Positions 6,369 to 15,781 of a DNA stretch of 41,390 nucleotides are shown in pieces. The notes under the pieces were generated by a model. It saw only the letters and a program-made list of their open reading frames with translations. It had not been told where the DNA came from and searched no databases. Within the stretch, counting starts at the first letter, position 1; each line of letters opens with the position of its first letter. Source of the DNA: Alphaproteobacteria bacterium UBA4588 (lineage in GTDB: Bacteria > Pseudomonadota > Alphaproteobacteria > Puniceispirillales > Puniceispirillaceae); the NCBI GenBank assembly GCA_002387605.1, contig DGJU01000085.1, forward strand, positions 11,783 to 53,172, written 5' to 3'. Position numbers and translations under genes: made by a program.

Positions 6369-8443
6369 GTTTTTGTGTGCAGCAAAACCTGTTCTGCAAG
6401 ACCGTATCTTGCCTTATTGCTGACAAGCTTATAAGAGCTGTCTGTATAGCTCTGATAAAGCAACCAGCTTTCAGATCGGCGCGGTGATAGAATAATGCTG
6501 TCGCCGCTTGTGATAGTTTCAAGACAGCTATCATGACGCTCATCTGTGGTTATCATGATATGATCCGGCTCAGGGCAGGCTCGCATTCTAGCTGGTCTTT
6601 GAGCATAAAGACTGAATGTCTGAGCCCTCTTCGCGATAATCTGGCATTCATTATAGCGGCTACATCTCTGTGTGCGGATAATATCGCCGCCTAGCATCAG
6701 ACGAAGATTATCTTGCCAGAATGGTGAGACAGACTTGCTGACAATAATCTCATCACTGTCTGAACGAACAGCGAGTACCAAACCTCCAGATGCCTGAAAG
6801 ATAATCGCAACAGGTCTTGGCATTACAGCCCAGTGCATCGCCATAAGACACAGGATAACAAGACCTATCATTTTAGGATATGTCCGCGGCATTATGACCA
6901 ATGCGCCACCACATGCTGCACCAAACAGTAAATATGACGGCGGCGGCTTCACAGACCAGCCTGATAATCCAGTATCTGAGAATATGTCAGCTATGGCACA
7001 AAGCACTGAAAGCGGCACTTCCATCACAGGCGCAACAATGTTTGTAAGGCCAAACAGGCTTGCCAACAAAAGAAGAACACCTGCCGGCATAATCATCAAC
7101 CCTGTTAAGGGGATAGCAATCAGATTAGCAAAAATCCCAATCGGCGCTATCTGGCCAAAGTGATAGGCAGCAAACGGCATCGTCGCAAGAAACGTCATCA
7201 CCGAGCTTAAGAAGATAAATAAGATAGCCCGTTGCATCCGCAATAGATTTGTGAGCATTCGGGTGAGTTGAAACGTGCCAATAACAGCCATGGTTGCAGA
7301 AAATGAAAGTTGGAAGGCGGCTGTATAGATAACCGACGGGCTTACAATGAGAAACGCAGCAGCAACGAGCGCAAGATTACGAACAGAGACAACATGCCTA
7401 TCTGTTAACAGCGCCAGAATAATCAGGCTGGTCATAAGAAATGCGCGAACAGCACTCACCGGTATACCAGAGCCGAGCAAATAAAGCGCGCCGCAACCAA
7501 GGGCAACAAGACTGGCATATTTATGAACTGGGTAATGTTGTGAGATATGCGGCAAAAGAGCCATAAAGGCTCTCAGAATATAAAGCACAGAAAAGCAGAA
7601 TAGGCCCATATGTAACCCAGAAATAGCCAGTAGATGTGCAAGTCCTGAGCGACGGAATTTTGTATAAACATCAGCTGGTACATTATCGCGAACGCCAACA
7701 AGAAGAGCCGCCGCTATGCCGCCATATGGCTCGGACATTGACGCAGTGATTCTGGTAGCAAGGCCGAGCCGGTAACGGGCTGCACGCTCAGAAAAACTGA
7801 GATTAGTTTCATGCCGCACAATTTTCACCCATGTTGCAAACCCACTTGCCCCGATACCTGACAAATAATGCTGGCGGGCATAATCCGGGCGGTCCGGCAG
7901 CAAAGGACCAGAAAGCGGAAACAATGTAACGCCAGCAACAATAATATCGCCCGGAAGAACATCCACTATTCTGGTTGAGAGCCGTACAAATGATAGCTCA
8001 CCAAAGATTTCTGTGGTTCTCCCTTTAAGGGGTCGCAAGATGAGCCGCATCCGGTTCGTATCGCGTATCGTTCTGTCAGTGACTTCGGCAACAAGAATGC
8101 CGCGTGTTTTCTGCGCCAGAAGACTGGTATCTGCATGGCGCATTAGTTCGGCTTCAGCAGAGATAAAACCAAGCGCAAACAACATAATTAGCCATAACCC
8201 GTCACCAAAAAGATGACGGGTGAGATAACAGACACAAAACAAACATATCGCAGAACAGAGTAAAAGCCCGCTTACCATAGAAGGGGTCATGGAGAGGTAA
8301 GCGAATGGCATCATGACAGGCGGCATTATATCTGGCGTCATATGATGTACCAAAATGCCAGCAGCCAGAACAAAAACACCATAAATAACAGGGTCAGGCA
8401 CAGATATTTTACGCACCAGCAGTGCAAATTCTGTGCGGTTCAT
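6362..8443 (-). CDS. comEC: ComEC/Rec2-type DNA uptake channel protein
   Basis: Inner-membrane channel family that carries single-stranded DNA into the cytoplasm in naturally transformable bacteria. 693 residues if the ATG at 8443 is used. The N-terminal region has transmembrane segments around an OB-like soluble part (about 105-210). The competence domain starts near LLAISGLHMG (271-280) and includes GSGIPVSAVRAFLM, then many hydrophobic helices. The C-terminal ~150 residues are soluble but lack the HxHxDH metal signature of the metallo-beta-lactamase domain seen in longer ComECs. A start at 8509 would leave only 29 bases to divergent gltX, so 8443 is preferred. No comEA or other competence gene is nearby; its use for transformation is unproven. 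Confidence 0.88.
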   Translation of the reverse strand: MNRTEFALLVRKISVPDPVIYGVFVLAAGILVHHMTPDIMPPVMMPFAYLSMTPSMVSGLLLCSAICLFCVCYLTRHLFGDGLWLIMLFALGFISAEAELMRHADTSLLAQKTRGILVAEVTDRTIRDTNRMRLILRPLKGRTTEIFGELSFVRLSTRIVDVLPGDIIVAGVTLFPLSGPLLPDRPDYARQHYLSGIGASGFATWVKIVRHETNLSFSERAARYRLGLATRITASMSEPYGGIAAALLVGVRDNVPADVYTKFRRSGLAHLLAISGLHMGLFCFSVLYILRAFMALLPHISQHYPVHKYASLVALGCGALYLLGSGIPVSAVRAFLMTSLIILALLTDRHVVSVRNLALVAAAFLIVSPSVIYTAAFQLSFSATMAVIGTFQLTRMLTNLLRMQRAILFIFLSSVMTFLATMPFAAYHFGQIAPIGIFANLIAIPLTGLMIMPAGVLLLLASLFGLTNIVAPVMEVPLSVLCAIADIFSDTGLSGWSVKPPPSYLLFGAACGGALVIMPRTYPKMIGLVILCLMAMHWAVMPRPVAIIFQASGGLVLAVRSDSDEIIVSKSVSPFWQDNLRLMLGGDIIRTQRCSRYNECQIIAKRAQTFSLYAQRPARMRACPEPDHIMITTDERHDSCLETITSGDSIILSPRRSESWLLYQSYTDSSYKLVSNKARYGLAEQVLLHTKTQ

Positions 8444-8538
8444 GCTATAACGGTTCCCTTTGCTAAAGCTGCTATGCATATCAGATGATGTACAAACGCT
8501 TGCTACCATGAACCATAATCTAGACAGGTTAACAAAAG

Positions 8539-9933
8539 ATGAGCGTTGTCACCCGTTTTGCCCCCTCGCCTACTGGCTATCTTCATATTGGAGGCGCGCG
8601 CACAGCGCTGTTCAATGCGCTATTTGCAGCACATCATGGCGGTACCTATCTGGTTCGTATCGAAGATACAGATAAGGCACGCTCAACTGACGATGCTGTA
8701 AAGGCTATTCATGACGGCTTGGCGTGGCTTGGCTTGGAGGGCGATAGACCAGCTATCATGCAATCCGCCCAAGAAGCCCGGCACCGCGAAGCTGCTGCAA
8801 CCATGCTTGATGCTGGCACAGCCTATCGGTGTTATCTTAGCACCGAAGCATTAGAGACCATTCGCACAGAGGCGCGCGCTATAGGAAAGCCTGTCCGCTC
8901 CCCCTACCGAAACCCTGATAAAACACCCCCATCTGATGATGCGCCCTTTGTTGTAAGGCTGCGCATGCCAGATGATGGTGAGACAATCATTGATGATTTA
9001 GTTCAAGGTCGTGTTGCCGTTAAAAATGAAACGCTGGACGACCTCGTAATGCTCAGAAGTGATGGCACGCCAACTTATATGCTTGCTGTTGTTGTCGATG
9101 ACCATGATATGGGTATCACTCATGTATTACGCGGCGATGACCATCTTAACAATGCGTTCCGCCAGCATCATATTTTTGCAGCCCTTGGCTGGCAGCCGCC
9201 CCGCTTTGGGCATATTCCGCTTATCCATGGGCCAGACGGCGCAAAATTATCAAAGCGACATGGCGCGTTAGGTGTTGATGCCTATCGTGATATGGGGTTT
9301 CTGAGCGAAGCCATGAATAATTATTTATGTCGGCTTGGCTGGTCTCATGGCGATGATGAACTTTTCAGCCGCGCTGATGCAGAAACATGGTTTGACAGTG
9401 ATGGTATTGGCAAATCTCCAGCCAGATTTGATATGGATAAGCTGCGCTCGGTAAATGCCCACTGGCTCCGGCAATTATCTGCTGACGCGCTTGCAGATGA
9501 TATTTTAAGCCATACCTCCCAAAAACCTCCTGCAACATCCAGAGGCTGGCTTATTGCATTAGCGCCGCTTCTGGCAGAACGGGCCCATACATTGGATGAG
9601 CTGCGGGCATCGTCCGGCTGGTTGTTGCATAGCGGCGCCCCGACGCCTGATGAAGCGGCAGAAAACATTCTTAGCCAAGAGGCTCTTGCGCGCCTAACGT
9701 TGTTTACAGGGTTCTTGTCTCACGCAGATGATACAGCATTAGCCACGACTGACGCGTTTCAGACAGCGTTTCAGGCATTTCTGGCAGAAAATGAACTCAA
9801 AATGAAAGATTTGGGGCTACCCCTACGGGCAGCACTAACCGGAACCAAGGCCGCACCATCAATTACTGATATTATTGTGGCGCTTGGGAAGGCAGAAACT
9901 GTTCTGCGTATAGAACAGATTTGCAATCGTTAA
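8539..9933 (+). CDS. gltX: Glutamyl-tRNA synthetase
   Basis: Charges tRNA-Glu, and in alphaproteobacteria often tRNA-Gln as well for later amidation. 464 residues, class I fold. The ATP-binding HIGH-type motif is HIGG (16-19) in RFAPSPTGYLHIGGARTALF. The KMSKS-type loop is KLSKR (236-240). The LRGDDHLNN segment before it is also typical. Start ATG 8539 has only a weak upstream AGG. Diverges from comEC and is followed by gltA after 75 bases. GltX proteins charging only tRNA-Gln (GluQ) exist; one copy alone does not settle specificity. Confidence 0.96.
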   Translation: MSVVTRFAPSPTGYLHIGGARTALFNALFAAHHGGTYLVRIEDTDKARSTDDAVKAIHDGLAWLGLEGDRPAIMQSAQEARHREAAATMLDAGTAYRCYLSTEALETIRTEARAIGKPVRSPYRNPDKTPPSDDAPFVVRLRMPDDGETIIDDLVQGRVAVKNETLDDLVMLRSDGTPTYMLAVVVDDHDMGITHVLRGDDHLNNAFRQHHIFAALGWQPPRFGHIPLIHGPDGAKLSKRHGALGVDAYRDMGFLSEAMNNYLCRLGWSHGDDELFSRADAETWFDSDGIGKSPARFDMDKLRSVNAHWLRQLSADALADDILSHTSQKPPATSRGWLIALAPLLAERAHTLDELRASSGWLLHSGAPTPDEAAENILSQEALARLTLFTGFLSHADDTALATTDAFQTAFQAFLAENELKMKDLGLPLRAALTGTKAAPSITDIIVALGKAETVLRIEQICNR

Positions 9934-9986
9934 GGCAGTTGATTTATACTTCGCACATAGTTTCTTGTATTTTCAAGAGACCTAAC

Positions 9987-10001
9987 ATGATTGAAAGATG
10001 A
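9987..10001 (+). other. Four-codon upstream ORF before gltA
   Basis: ATG-ATT-GAA-AGA-TGA starts six bases after AAGAGA, a better ribosome binding site than that of the gltA ATG. It ends seven bases before ATG 10009. It could couple or tune gltA translation, or the same site may serve an in-frame TTG start at 9991. Function is speculative. Confidence 0.25.
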
Positions 10002-10008
10002 TAAGACC

Positions 10009-11316
10009 ATGGTTCAGAAAGAGTTAGTAACAAATAATATGACGTTGACAGACAATGCCTCAGGAGCAAGCGTTGAATTGCCTGTTCTTTCTGGCTCAGT
10101 TGGTCCGGATGTTATTGATGTCAGAAAGCTTTACAGCTCAACCGGTAAATTCACCTTCGACCCAGGCTATGGCGTAACAGGCTCATGCCTGTCAGCCCTT
10201 ACCTATATTGATGGCGAGGAAGGTATCCTGCTTCACCGTGGATATCCGATTGAACAGCTGGCTGAAAAATCGTCATTTCTGGAAGTAGCCTATCTGCTTT
10301 TGAATGGCGAATTGCCAACTGGCCATGAACATAATGAATTTGTTGATGCGATTACCCATCACACAATGGTGCATGAACAGCTGTCGACATTCTTCCGCGG
10401 GTTCCGCCGCGATGCGCACCCGATGGCTATTCTCTGCGGTGTAACAGGCGCATTATCAGCATTTTATCATGACTCAACAGACATTAACGATCCTGTGCAA
10501 CGGATGATTGCGTCCCGCCGCCTGATCGCCAAAATGCCGACACTTGCTGCAATGGCATATAAATATTCTCTTGGGCAGCCATTTAACTACCCGAAAAATT
10601 CTCTGTCATACGCAGAAAACTTCCTGCAGATGTGTTTTGCTGTCCCAGCAGATGATTATGTTGCAGACCCTATTCTGTCTGATGCGATGGATAAAATCCT
10701 TATCCTACACGCGGACCATGAACAGAATGCCTCAACATCAACAGTCCGTCTTGCTGGCTCATCCGGCGCTAACCCGTTTGCGTGTATTGCGGCCGGTATT
10801 GCTTGTCTGTGGGGACCTGCACATGGCGGCGCAAACGAAGCTGTGCTGGAAATGCTGAATGAAATTGGCGATAAAAGCCGCATTGGGGAATATGTTAATA
10901 AAGCACGTGATAAAGATGATCCGTTCCGCCTGTTTGGGTTCGGACACCGCGTTTACAAGAATTTTGACCCGCGCGCCAAGGTTATGCGCGAATCCTGTCA
11001 TGAAGTTCTCAATAAATTAGGGATTAATGACCCCTTGCTTGAGCTGGCGATGGAATTAGAAGAGCTTGCATTACGCGATGATTATTTCATTGAGAAGAAA
11101 CTTTATCCGAATGTTGATTTCTATTCAGGCATCATTCTGAAAGCGATGGGCTTCCCGACATCCATGTTTACCGTTCTGTTTGCTGTTGCCAGAACCGTTG
11201 GCTGGATTTCGCAGTGGAAAGAGATGATTGAAGATCCAGCGCAGCGTATTGGCCGTCCGCGCCAGCTTTATACAGGTCCGGTTGCCCGCGATTACACACC
11301 TATCTCAGGCAGATAA
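10009..11316 (+). CDS. gltA: Citrate synthase (type II, hexameric class)
   Basis: Condenses acetyl-CoA and oxaloacetate to start the TCA cycle. 435 residues with the catalytic triad intact: His272 in GPAHGGANEA, His313 in FGFGHRVYKNFDPRAK and Asp370 in PNVDFYSG. The length and the N-terminal beta-rich VGPDVIDVRKLY region match the large Gram-negative, NADH-sensitive type. The start is not certain: ATG 10009 lacks a clear binding site, TTG 9991 has AAGAGA ten bases upstream, and ATG 10039 is also possible. A tiny ORF at 9987-10001 precedes it. A strong terminator follows at 11344-11388. Confidence 0.97.
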   Translation: MVQKELVTNNMTLTDNASGASVELPVLSGSVGPDVIDVRKLYSSTGKFTFDPGYGVTGSCLSALTYIDGEEGILLHRGYPIEQLAEKSSFLEVAYLLLNGELPTGHEHNEFVDAITHHTMVHEQLSTFFRGFRRDAHPMAILCGVTGALSAFYHDSTDINDPVQRMIASRRLIAKMPTLAAMAYKYSLGQPFNYPKNSLSYAENFLQMCFAVPADDYVADPILSDAMDKILILHADHEQNASTSTVRLAGSSGANPFACIAAGIACLWGPAHGGANEAVLEMLNEIGDKSRIGEYVNKARDKDDPFRLFGFGHRVYKNFDPRAKVMRESCHEVLNKLGINDPLLELAMELEELALRDDYFIEKKLYPNVDFYSGIILKAMGFPTSMFTVLFAVARTVGWISQWKEMIEDPAQRIGRPRQLYTGPVARDYTPISGR

Positions 11317-11343
11317 GCGCTACCGCTATCCTTTGCTATAGCT

Positions 11344-11388
11344 AAAAGGGTTTTCTAGGCAACATCCTGCCCGGAAAACCCTTTTTTT
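11344..11388 (+). terminator. Rho-independent terminator after gltA
   Basis: AAAAGGGTTTTC (11344-11355) pairs with GAAAACCCTTTT (11374-11385), and the T-run continues to 11388. It lies between the gltA stop and the convergent lpxB stop. On the other strand the hairpin is followed by only four T's, so it may also help end lpxB transcripts, but less strongly. Confidence 0.88.
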
Positions 11389-11393
11389 ATGGC

Positions 11394-12548
11394 TTATAGA
11401 ATTTGTTTAAGACAGGCGTGAAGGCTTGAGACAAAATCAGGCTCGTCAGTGCGTAATAACGTGCGAAGCCGTTTTGATACATCATCTAACGCGTCTCTGC
11501 GCGCCTCGAATTGTTCACGCTCGACAAGCAGCGCCGCAACAAGATTATCATGCGTTACCTGCTTGGATAATAGAACAGGATAATGCGCCTCTGCTAGAAT
11601 GATGTCAGGCAATACAGGCGTTTTGAGCGATACAAAAAACCGTGCAAACAAACTATCAAGCCATGAGAGCGTATAGCATACTGTGCCCGGCAGGCCAGCA
11701 AGGGCTGCTTCTAGCGTAACGGTTCCAGACACACATAAGGTTGAGGAAGCCTGAGTCAGGCTATCACTAACAGCGTCCTTATCATCAATAATTGAAAAAT
11801 TATTAAGCGTTGATTCTGCACAAATAGCTTCAATGCGCGGCCGTAAATAAGGCAATGTTGGCAGGCAGAAATGCGCCTCTGGATGATGTTCTTTTTGATA
11901 TGTTTCGCAAGCTTGCAAAAACACCGGCAGATGGGTCATAATTTCACGCCACCGACTGCCCGGAAGAAGGCATATTAAATTCTTATTACGCTTCGTATTA
12001 TTGCCGTTAGGATGAGGCTCTAAATCCGTGCGCCATGCAGCAGGGTGGCCCGCAAAAACAGCCTTCACCTTCTGCTGATTAAACAAGGCCGGCTCAAATG
12101 GAAAGAGGCAGATTAACCCATCAAATGCGTCTTCAAAACCGTTTTTGCGCCATTTTCCCCACGCCCAAATCGTGGGAGCAACCACATGAATAATAGGAGC
12201 AGACCAGCCTGCAGCGCGCATTCTCTGTTTTAATCTTAGCGCGAACCGAACAGAAAACATCTTTGAATCGATCGTAAAGACAGCATCGGGGCGATCTTGC
12301 ATTATTTGCTCAAGCAGCCTGTCTGCCAAAGACGCAAGCCGCGGCAAGGCAACAACAACGCCGGCAATGCCAATAATGCTCAGCTCTTCCATGTCTTCTT
12401 CGGACGTCAAACCCTGTGCGCCCATTTTAGAGCCGCCCATCCCGAACCAGCTACATGGGCCATAGGCACTATTGCAGGCCTGCATCACCTCAGAGCCAAG
12501 CGTATCGCCAGAGGCTTCTCCTGCCAGAATGAAAAATCGTGCTGCCAT
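11394..12548 (-). CDS. lpxB: Lipid-A-disaccharide synthase
   Basis: Joins UDP-diacylglucosamine and lipid X into the tetraacyl disaccharide of lipid A, at the inner face of the inner membrane. 384 residues of the LpxB family (GT19). The N-terminus FFILAGEASGDTLG, the WFGMGGSKM and ELSIIGIAGVV segments, and LPGSRWREI in the C-terminal lobe are characteristic. GEASGD occupies residues 10-15. Last gene of the long envelope operon; its ATG lies three bases after the lpxI stop. Downstream it meets the gltA terminator. Confidence 0.96.
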   Translation of the reverse strand: MAARFFILAGEASGDTLGSEVMQACNSAYGPCSWFGMGGSKMGAQGLTSEEDMEELSIIGIAGVVVALPRLASLADRLLEQIMQDRPDAVFTIDSKMFSVRFALRLKQRMRAAGWSAPIIHVVAPTIWAWGKWRKNGFEDAFDGLICLFPFEPALFNQQKVKAVFAGHPAAWRTDLEPHPNGNNTKRNKNLICLLPGSRWREIMTHLPVFLQACETYQKEHHPEAHFCLPTLPYLRPRIEAICAESTLNNFSIIDDKDAVSDSLTQASSTLCVSGTVTLEAALAGLPGTVCYTLSWLDSLFARFFVSLKTPVLPDIILAEAHYPVLLSKQVTHDNLVAALLVEREQFEARRDALDDVSKRLRTLLRTDEPDFVSSLHACLKQIL

Positions 12549-12551
12549 GTC

Positions 12552-13382
12552 CTACCCCGGATAGTCTGTCGCAAGAAGCGTGATGCCGGCTGCATTACTA
12601 GCAGCAATCAGCTCATCACGTGCGTCGCTTAATCGGCATTTTTGTGCGTGCAGCCCAATAACAGAGACACCCGCTGTAATAAGAAGTTCTAGTGTTTCGC
12701 GGCCAAATACCGGCGGGTCGAGCGTTATATCCTGCGCGAGCTTCGCCATTTTAATAAAAGCAATATCATGTGATTCCGCGATATCCGGACTTGTCAGCAG
12801 ATAGTCAGTCGCCCGCCTTATCATCTCGTTCGTTCCCTCAGCGCCCTCAATAGCAATGATACGCTGGCTCTGGGTAATGATACATTGGCCAACATCAAGC
12901 GCGCCAAGCTGATAAAGAGCGCTAATAGCTGTTTCAACAGCCTTGCGCTGACCATCTGATAAAAGCGGGCCAAATATCTCGCCAGAGCTTAGCGTATCAA
13001 GGGTAAGATAATCAGCTTCAGAAACGATCTGAAAGCCCTGCTCTTGAAAGAAATCACGCACAATTTTCAACGCTTTATCATCACCTGAAAATAGCGCCTT
13101 ACTGATAAGTGCTACCGCATGACTATCTGGTTTGATTGTGTGTAATGGGGGGCGGATAAACTTTCCAGATAAGCAGATTTTCTGAATATTGCGCTCGGTA
13201 AGACTATCAAGCAACGCGCCAATCTGACCAACCGGCATTTCGAGATACTCAAAATCAGAAAAATCTGCATCAACCTGATTGCTAAGGCCAATGATAAAAG
13301 GCGAATCTCCTGCCGCACTGGCAGCCTGAGCAAGCCGGCGTGGCTGGGAGCCTTTGGCAGCAATGATCGCAAGACGCCCCAT
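12552..13382 (-). CDS. lpxI: UDP-2,3-diacylglucosamine pyrophosphatase LpxI
   Basis: Hydrolyses UDP-2,3-diacylglucosamine to lipid X, filling the step done by LpxH in E. coli. LpxI is the form characterised in Caulobacter and widespread in alphaproteobacteria. 276 residues of the former DUF1009 family: N-terminus LAIIAAKGSQPRRLAQAA, then GEIFGPLLSDGQ, DVGQCIITQSQRIIAIEGAEG and a C-terminal KMAKLAQDITLDPPVFG region, near the catalytic aspartate of the family. It sits between lpxA and lpxB, exactly where the pathway needs it. ATG 13382 lies ten bases after the lpxA stop. Confidence 0.94.
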   Translation of the reverse strand: MGRLAIIAAKGSQPRRLAQAASAAGDSPFIIGLSNQVDADFSDFEYLEMPVGQIGALLDSLTERNIQKICLSGKFIRPPLHTIKPDSHAVALISKALFSGDDKALKIVRDFFQEQGFQIVSEADYLTLDTLSSGEIFGPLLSDGQRKAVETAISALYQLGALDVGQCIITQSQRIIAIEGAEGTNEMIRRATDYLLTSPDIAESHDIAFIKMAKLAQDITLDPPVFGRETLELLITAGVSVIGLHAQKCRLSDARDELIAASNAAGITLLATDYPG

Positions 13383-13392
13383 TTATCAGCCT

Positions 13393-14193
13393 CTATCGTT
13401 CTGGATGACATAAGGGGCGCTTCCCCTTTGCCTTAATAAACTTAACTAATTCATCAACAACATCATCACTACCTGCTGTCTTAAGACTTTCCAGCCGCTC
13501 AGCAAAGAGGCCAGTCTCAACAACAAATAAGGTATTATAAGCTGCCCTTAACGCCGAGATTTGTGCCGCAGTAAAGCCACGACGGCGCAACCCGATGATA
13601 TTAAGCCCATCAAGCATCGCACGCCCGCCAACAACAGCGCCAAACGGAATGATATCATCAACAATAATTGACCCACCACCAACAATGACGTGACTGCCGA
13701 TACGAACAAAGGGATGCACCGCTGAATAGCCACCCAAATAAACATGGTCGCCGAGCGCTACATGCCCCGCAACACCCGTTCCATTGGCAAGAATAGCATG
13801 CTCGCCAATAACACAATCATGCCCAACGTGAGAGCCTGCCATAAACAGACCATGCTCTCCGATAGTTGTTTCCATTCTATCAAGAGCCGTCCCGCCATGC
13901 ATTGAGACATGTTCGCGGATAATATTATGATTTCCGATAACAAGCCGCGATGGCTCACCTGCATATTTTGAATGTTGGGGTGCAAGTCCAAGCGTTGTGA
14001 AGGGAAAAACCTCACAGTTTTGGCCTATTTTAGTATGACCATCAATGACAACATGACTAAAAATTTTGGTATTATCATTAATTTCAACATTCTCACCAAT
14101 CGTGGTGAAGGGGCCAACTGAAACACCAGTGCCAAGGCGCGCGCCCTTCGCAATAATCGCTGTTGGATGTATTGTTACGTCCTTATCTGTCAC
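13393..14193 (-). CDS. lpxA: UDP-N-acetylglucosamine O-acyltransferase
   Basis: First step of lipid A synthesis: moves a 3-hydroxyacyl chain from acyl carrier protein to UDP-GlcNAc. 266 residues of left-handed beta helix built from hexapeptide repeats. The catalytic histidine is His125 in SHVGHDCVIG, the same number as in E. coli, with His122 also kept. The C-terminal LNIIGLRRRGF marks LpxA rather than LpxD. Starts inside fabZ (11-base overlap), an order (lpxD-fabZ-lpxA) widely conserved in Gram-negative bacteria. Acyl chain length cannot be read with confidence. Confidence 0.97.
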   Translation of the reverse strand: MTDKDVTIHPTAIIAKGARLGTGVSVGPFTTIGENVEINDNTKIFSHVVIDGHTKIGQNCEVFPFTTLGLAPQHSKYAGEPSRLVIGNHNIIREHVSMHGGTALDRMETTIGEHGLFMAGSHVGHDCVIGEHAILANGTGVAGHVALGDHVYLGGYSAVHPFVRIGSHVIVGGGSIIVDDIIPFGAVVGGRAMLDGLNIIGLRRRGFTAAQISALRAAYNTLFVVETGLFAERLESLKTAGSDDVVDELVKFIKAKGKRPLCHPER

Positions 14194-14638
14194 CGTCTAC
14201 CACCATTGCAGAAAACTCAGCTTGCGCCATTACGATACCATTACTCATTGCTGTGCCTGAGAACTTCCACAAAGGCCCTTTTGAGGCAACCTTCTTCACC
14301 TGTAGCTCAAGCAATATCCCCGGCGTCACAGGGCGCTTAAAACGGGTTTTATCAACCGAAGCAAGAAACACAAGCTTGCCATGTTCTGTGTCTTCCTGAG
14401 AGAGCATGGCAAGCGCGCCTGCTGCTTGAGCCATTGCTTCAACGATGAGCACACCTGGCATAATGGGGTGGCCGGGAAAATGACCCACAAAATAGGGCTC
14501 ATTACCGCTAACAGCCTTAATCCCAACAGCAGATTCGCCAGAAATGATATTCTCCAACCTATCAATCAGCAAAAAAGGCGCGCGATGGGGCAGCAGTTTT
14601 TCGATCGCGGCATAATCAAGAGGGGGTAATTCGCTCAT
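14183..14638 (-). CDS. fabZ: 3-hydroxyacyl-[acyl-carrier-protein] dehydratase
   Basis: Dehydrates 3-hydroxyacyl-ACP in fatty-acid elongation and competes with LpxA/LpxD for the same substrate pool. 151 residues, hot-dog fold. Active-site His53 and Glu67 lie in FVGHFPGHPIMPGVLIVEAM; LLPHRAPFLLIDR near the N-terminus is the family signature. AGGA seven bases before ATG 14638 supports the start. The 103-base gap to lpxD holds a short GGTGAG/CTCACC stem (14687-14705) without a T-run. Confidence 0.97.
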   Translation of the reverse strand: MSELPPLDYAAIEKLLPHRAPFLLIDRLENIISGESAVGIKAVSGNEPYFVGHFPGHPIMPGVLIVEAMAQAAGALAMLSQEDTEHGKLVFLASVDKTRFKRPVTPGILLELQVKKVASKGPLWKFSGTAMSNGIVMAQAEFSAMVVDGDR

Positions 14639-14741
14639 GTCTTAATCCTATCAGGTTAGCCTATATTATCGTACGTTAATCATGGTGGTGAGAATAGCCC
14701 TCACCGTCTTGTATCTCTGGCCTTGCGACCGCTTCCACGCC

Positions 14742-15779
14742 CTATCGTTCTGTATTTTTTATCTGCTTTCGCAATCGGGCCTGTCCGCGCCAGAAATCAC
14801 GTGCTGGCTGCGCTGGATAGCCGATATAAAGCTGCGGCTTATTTAAGTCTTTCGTCACGCCTGATTGCGCTGCAACAATAACATTGTCACCAACTGCTAC
14901 ATGGTCAGCAACGCCTACCTGACCACCAAACATGCAATTTTTGCCAATTTTTGTGCTACCAGCAATGCCAACCTGAGCCGCAATAATTGTATTCTCGCCA
15001 ATCTGGACATTGTGTGCAATGTGAACCTGATTATCCAGCATAACATATGCCCCGAGACGCGTGTCATCCATGACACCTCTATCGATTGTACAACTTGCTC
15101 CGATATGACATCCTTGCTCTATCATAACACGGCCAAAATGCGGAATACGGACAGCCATTTGACCTGTACCTTCAATGCCAAAACCCTCAGTGCCGATAGA
15201 ACATAAATCAGAAATATGGACATCTTGCTCAAGAATGGCAAACCGAATAGTGGTATGTGCGCCGATGACACAGCGCGCCCCTATCATAACACCATCATCC
15301 AGAATAGCGCCGACACCAAGCTTCACATTATCGCCAATTTCAACATTCTCGCCAATATAGCACTGAGCCCCAATGGACACATTATCGCCTATAATAGCAG
15401 TAGAGGATATGTGGGCTGTTTCATGATAAAAAGAGACAGCTTTTGGTGCTTCTGCATAAAGAGCACGCGCCGCCACAGCAAAGGCAAGACGCGGGTTTGC
15501 AACAACTATCACACCCGCTGCTGCTGATAAAACACCGGCAAGATGTCCCTCTAGGTCAGGCGCAATAAAACAGATGAACCCACTCTTCTTGTCAAGCTGG
15601 TTTAACAATGTTTCATCAGCAATATAAATAAGACTGCCGTCACCAGCATCAGAAAGTGACGAGATATGAGTTGCCATGATGCTACCTGTGCCATGCACAA
15701 TCATGCCATCACAGATTTCAGTTAATGTTGCAAGAGCAAGAGGAAGAGGAGTGCCGTAAAATCTCGGGTCACCTGACAC
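14742..15779 (-). CDS. lpxD: UDP-3-O-acylglucosamine N-acyltransferase
   Basis: Adds the N-linked hydroxyacyl chain in the third lipid A step. 345 residues: an N-terminal uridine-binding domain, about ten hexapeptide repeat coils from around residue 115 to 305, and a short C-terminal helix. The catalytic histidine is His256 in QVHIAHNVQIG. SIGTEGFGIEG and the HNVQIGENTIIAAQVGIAG run are typical. Starts with GTG at 15779, two bases after the skp stop; no ATG sits near enough to replace it, and the end of skp supplies a GGGGG stretch as binding site. Confidence 0.96.
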   Translation of the reverse strand: MSGDPRFYGTPLPLALATLTEICDGMIVHGTGSIMATHISSLSDAGDGSLIYIADETLLNQLDKKSGFICFIAPDLEGHLAGVLSAAAGVIVVANPRLAFAVAARALYAEAPKAVSFYHETAHISSTAIIGDNVSIGAQCYIGENVEIGDNVKLGVGAILDDGVMIGARCVIGAHTTIRFAILEQDVHISDLCSIGTEGFGIEGTGQMAVRIPHFGRVMIEQGCHIGASCTIDRGVMDDTRLGAYVMLDNQVHIAHNVQIGENTIIAAQVGIAGSTKIGKNCMFGGQVGVADHVAVGDNVIVAAQSGVTKDLNKPQLYIGYPAQPARDFWRGQARLRKQIKNTER

Positions 15780-15781
15780 GA

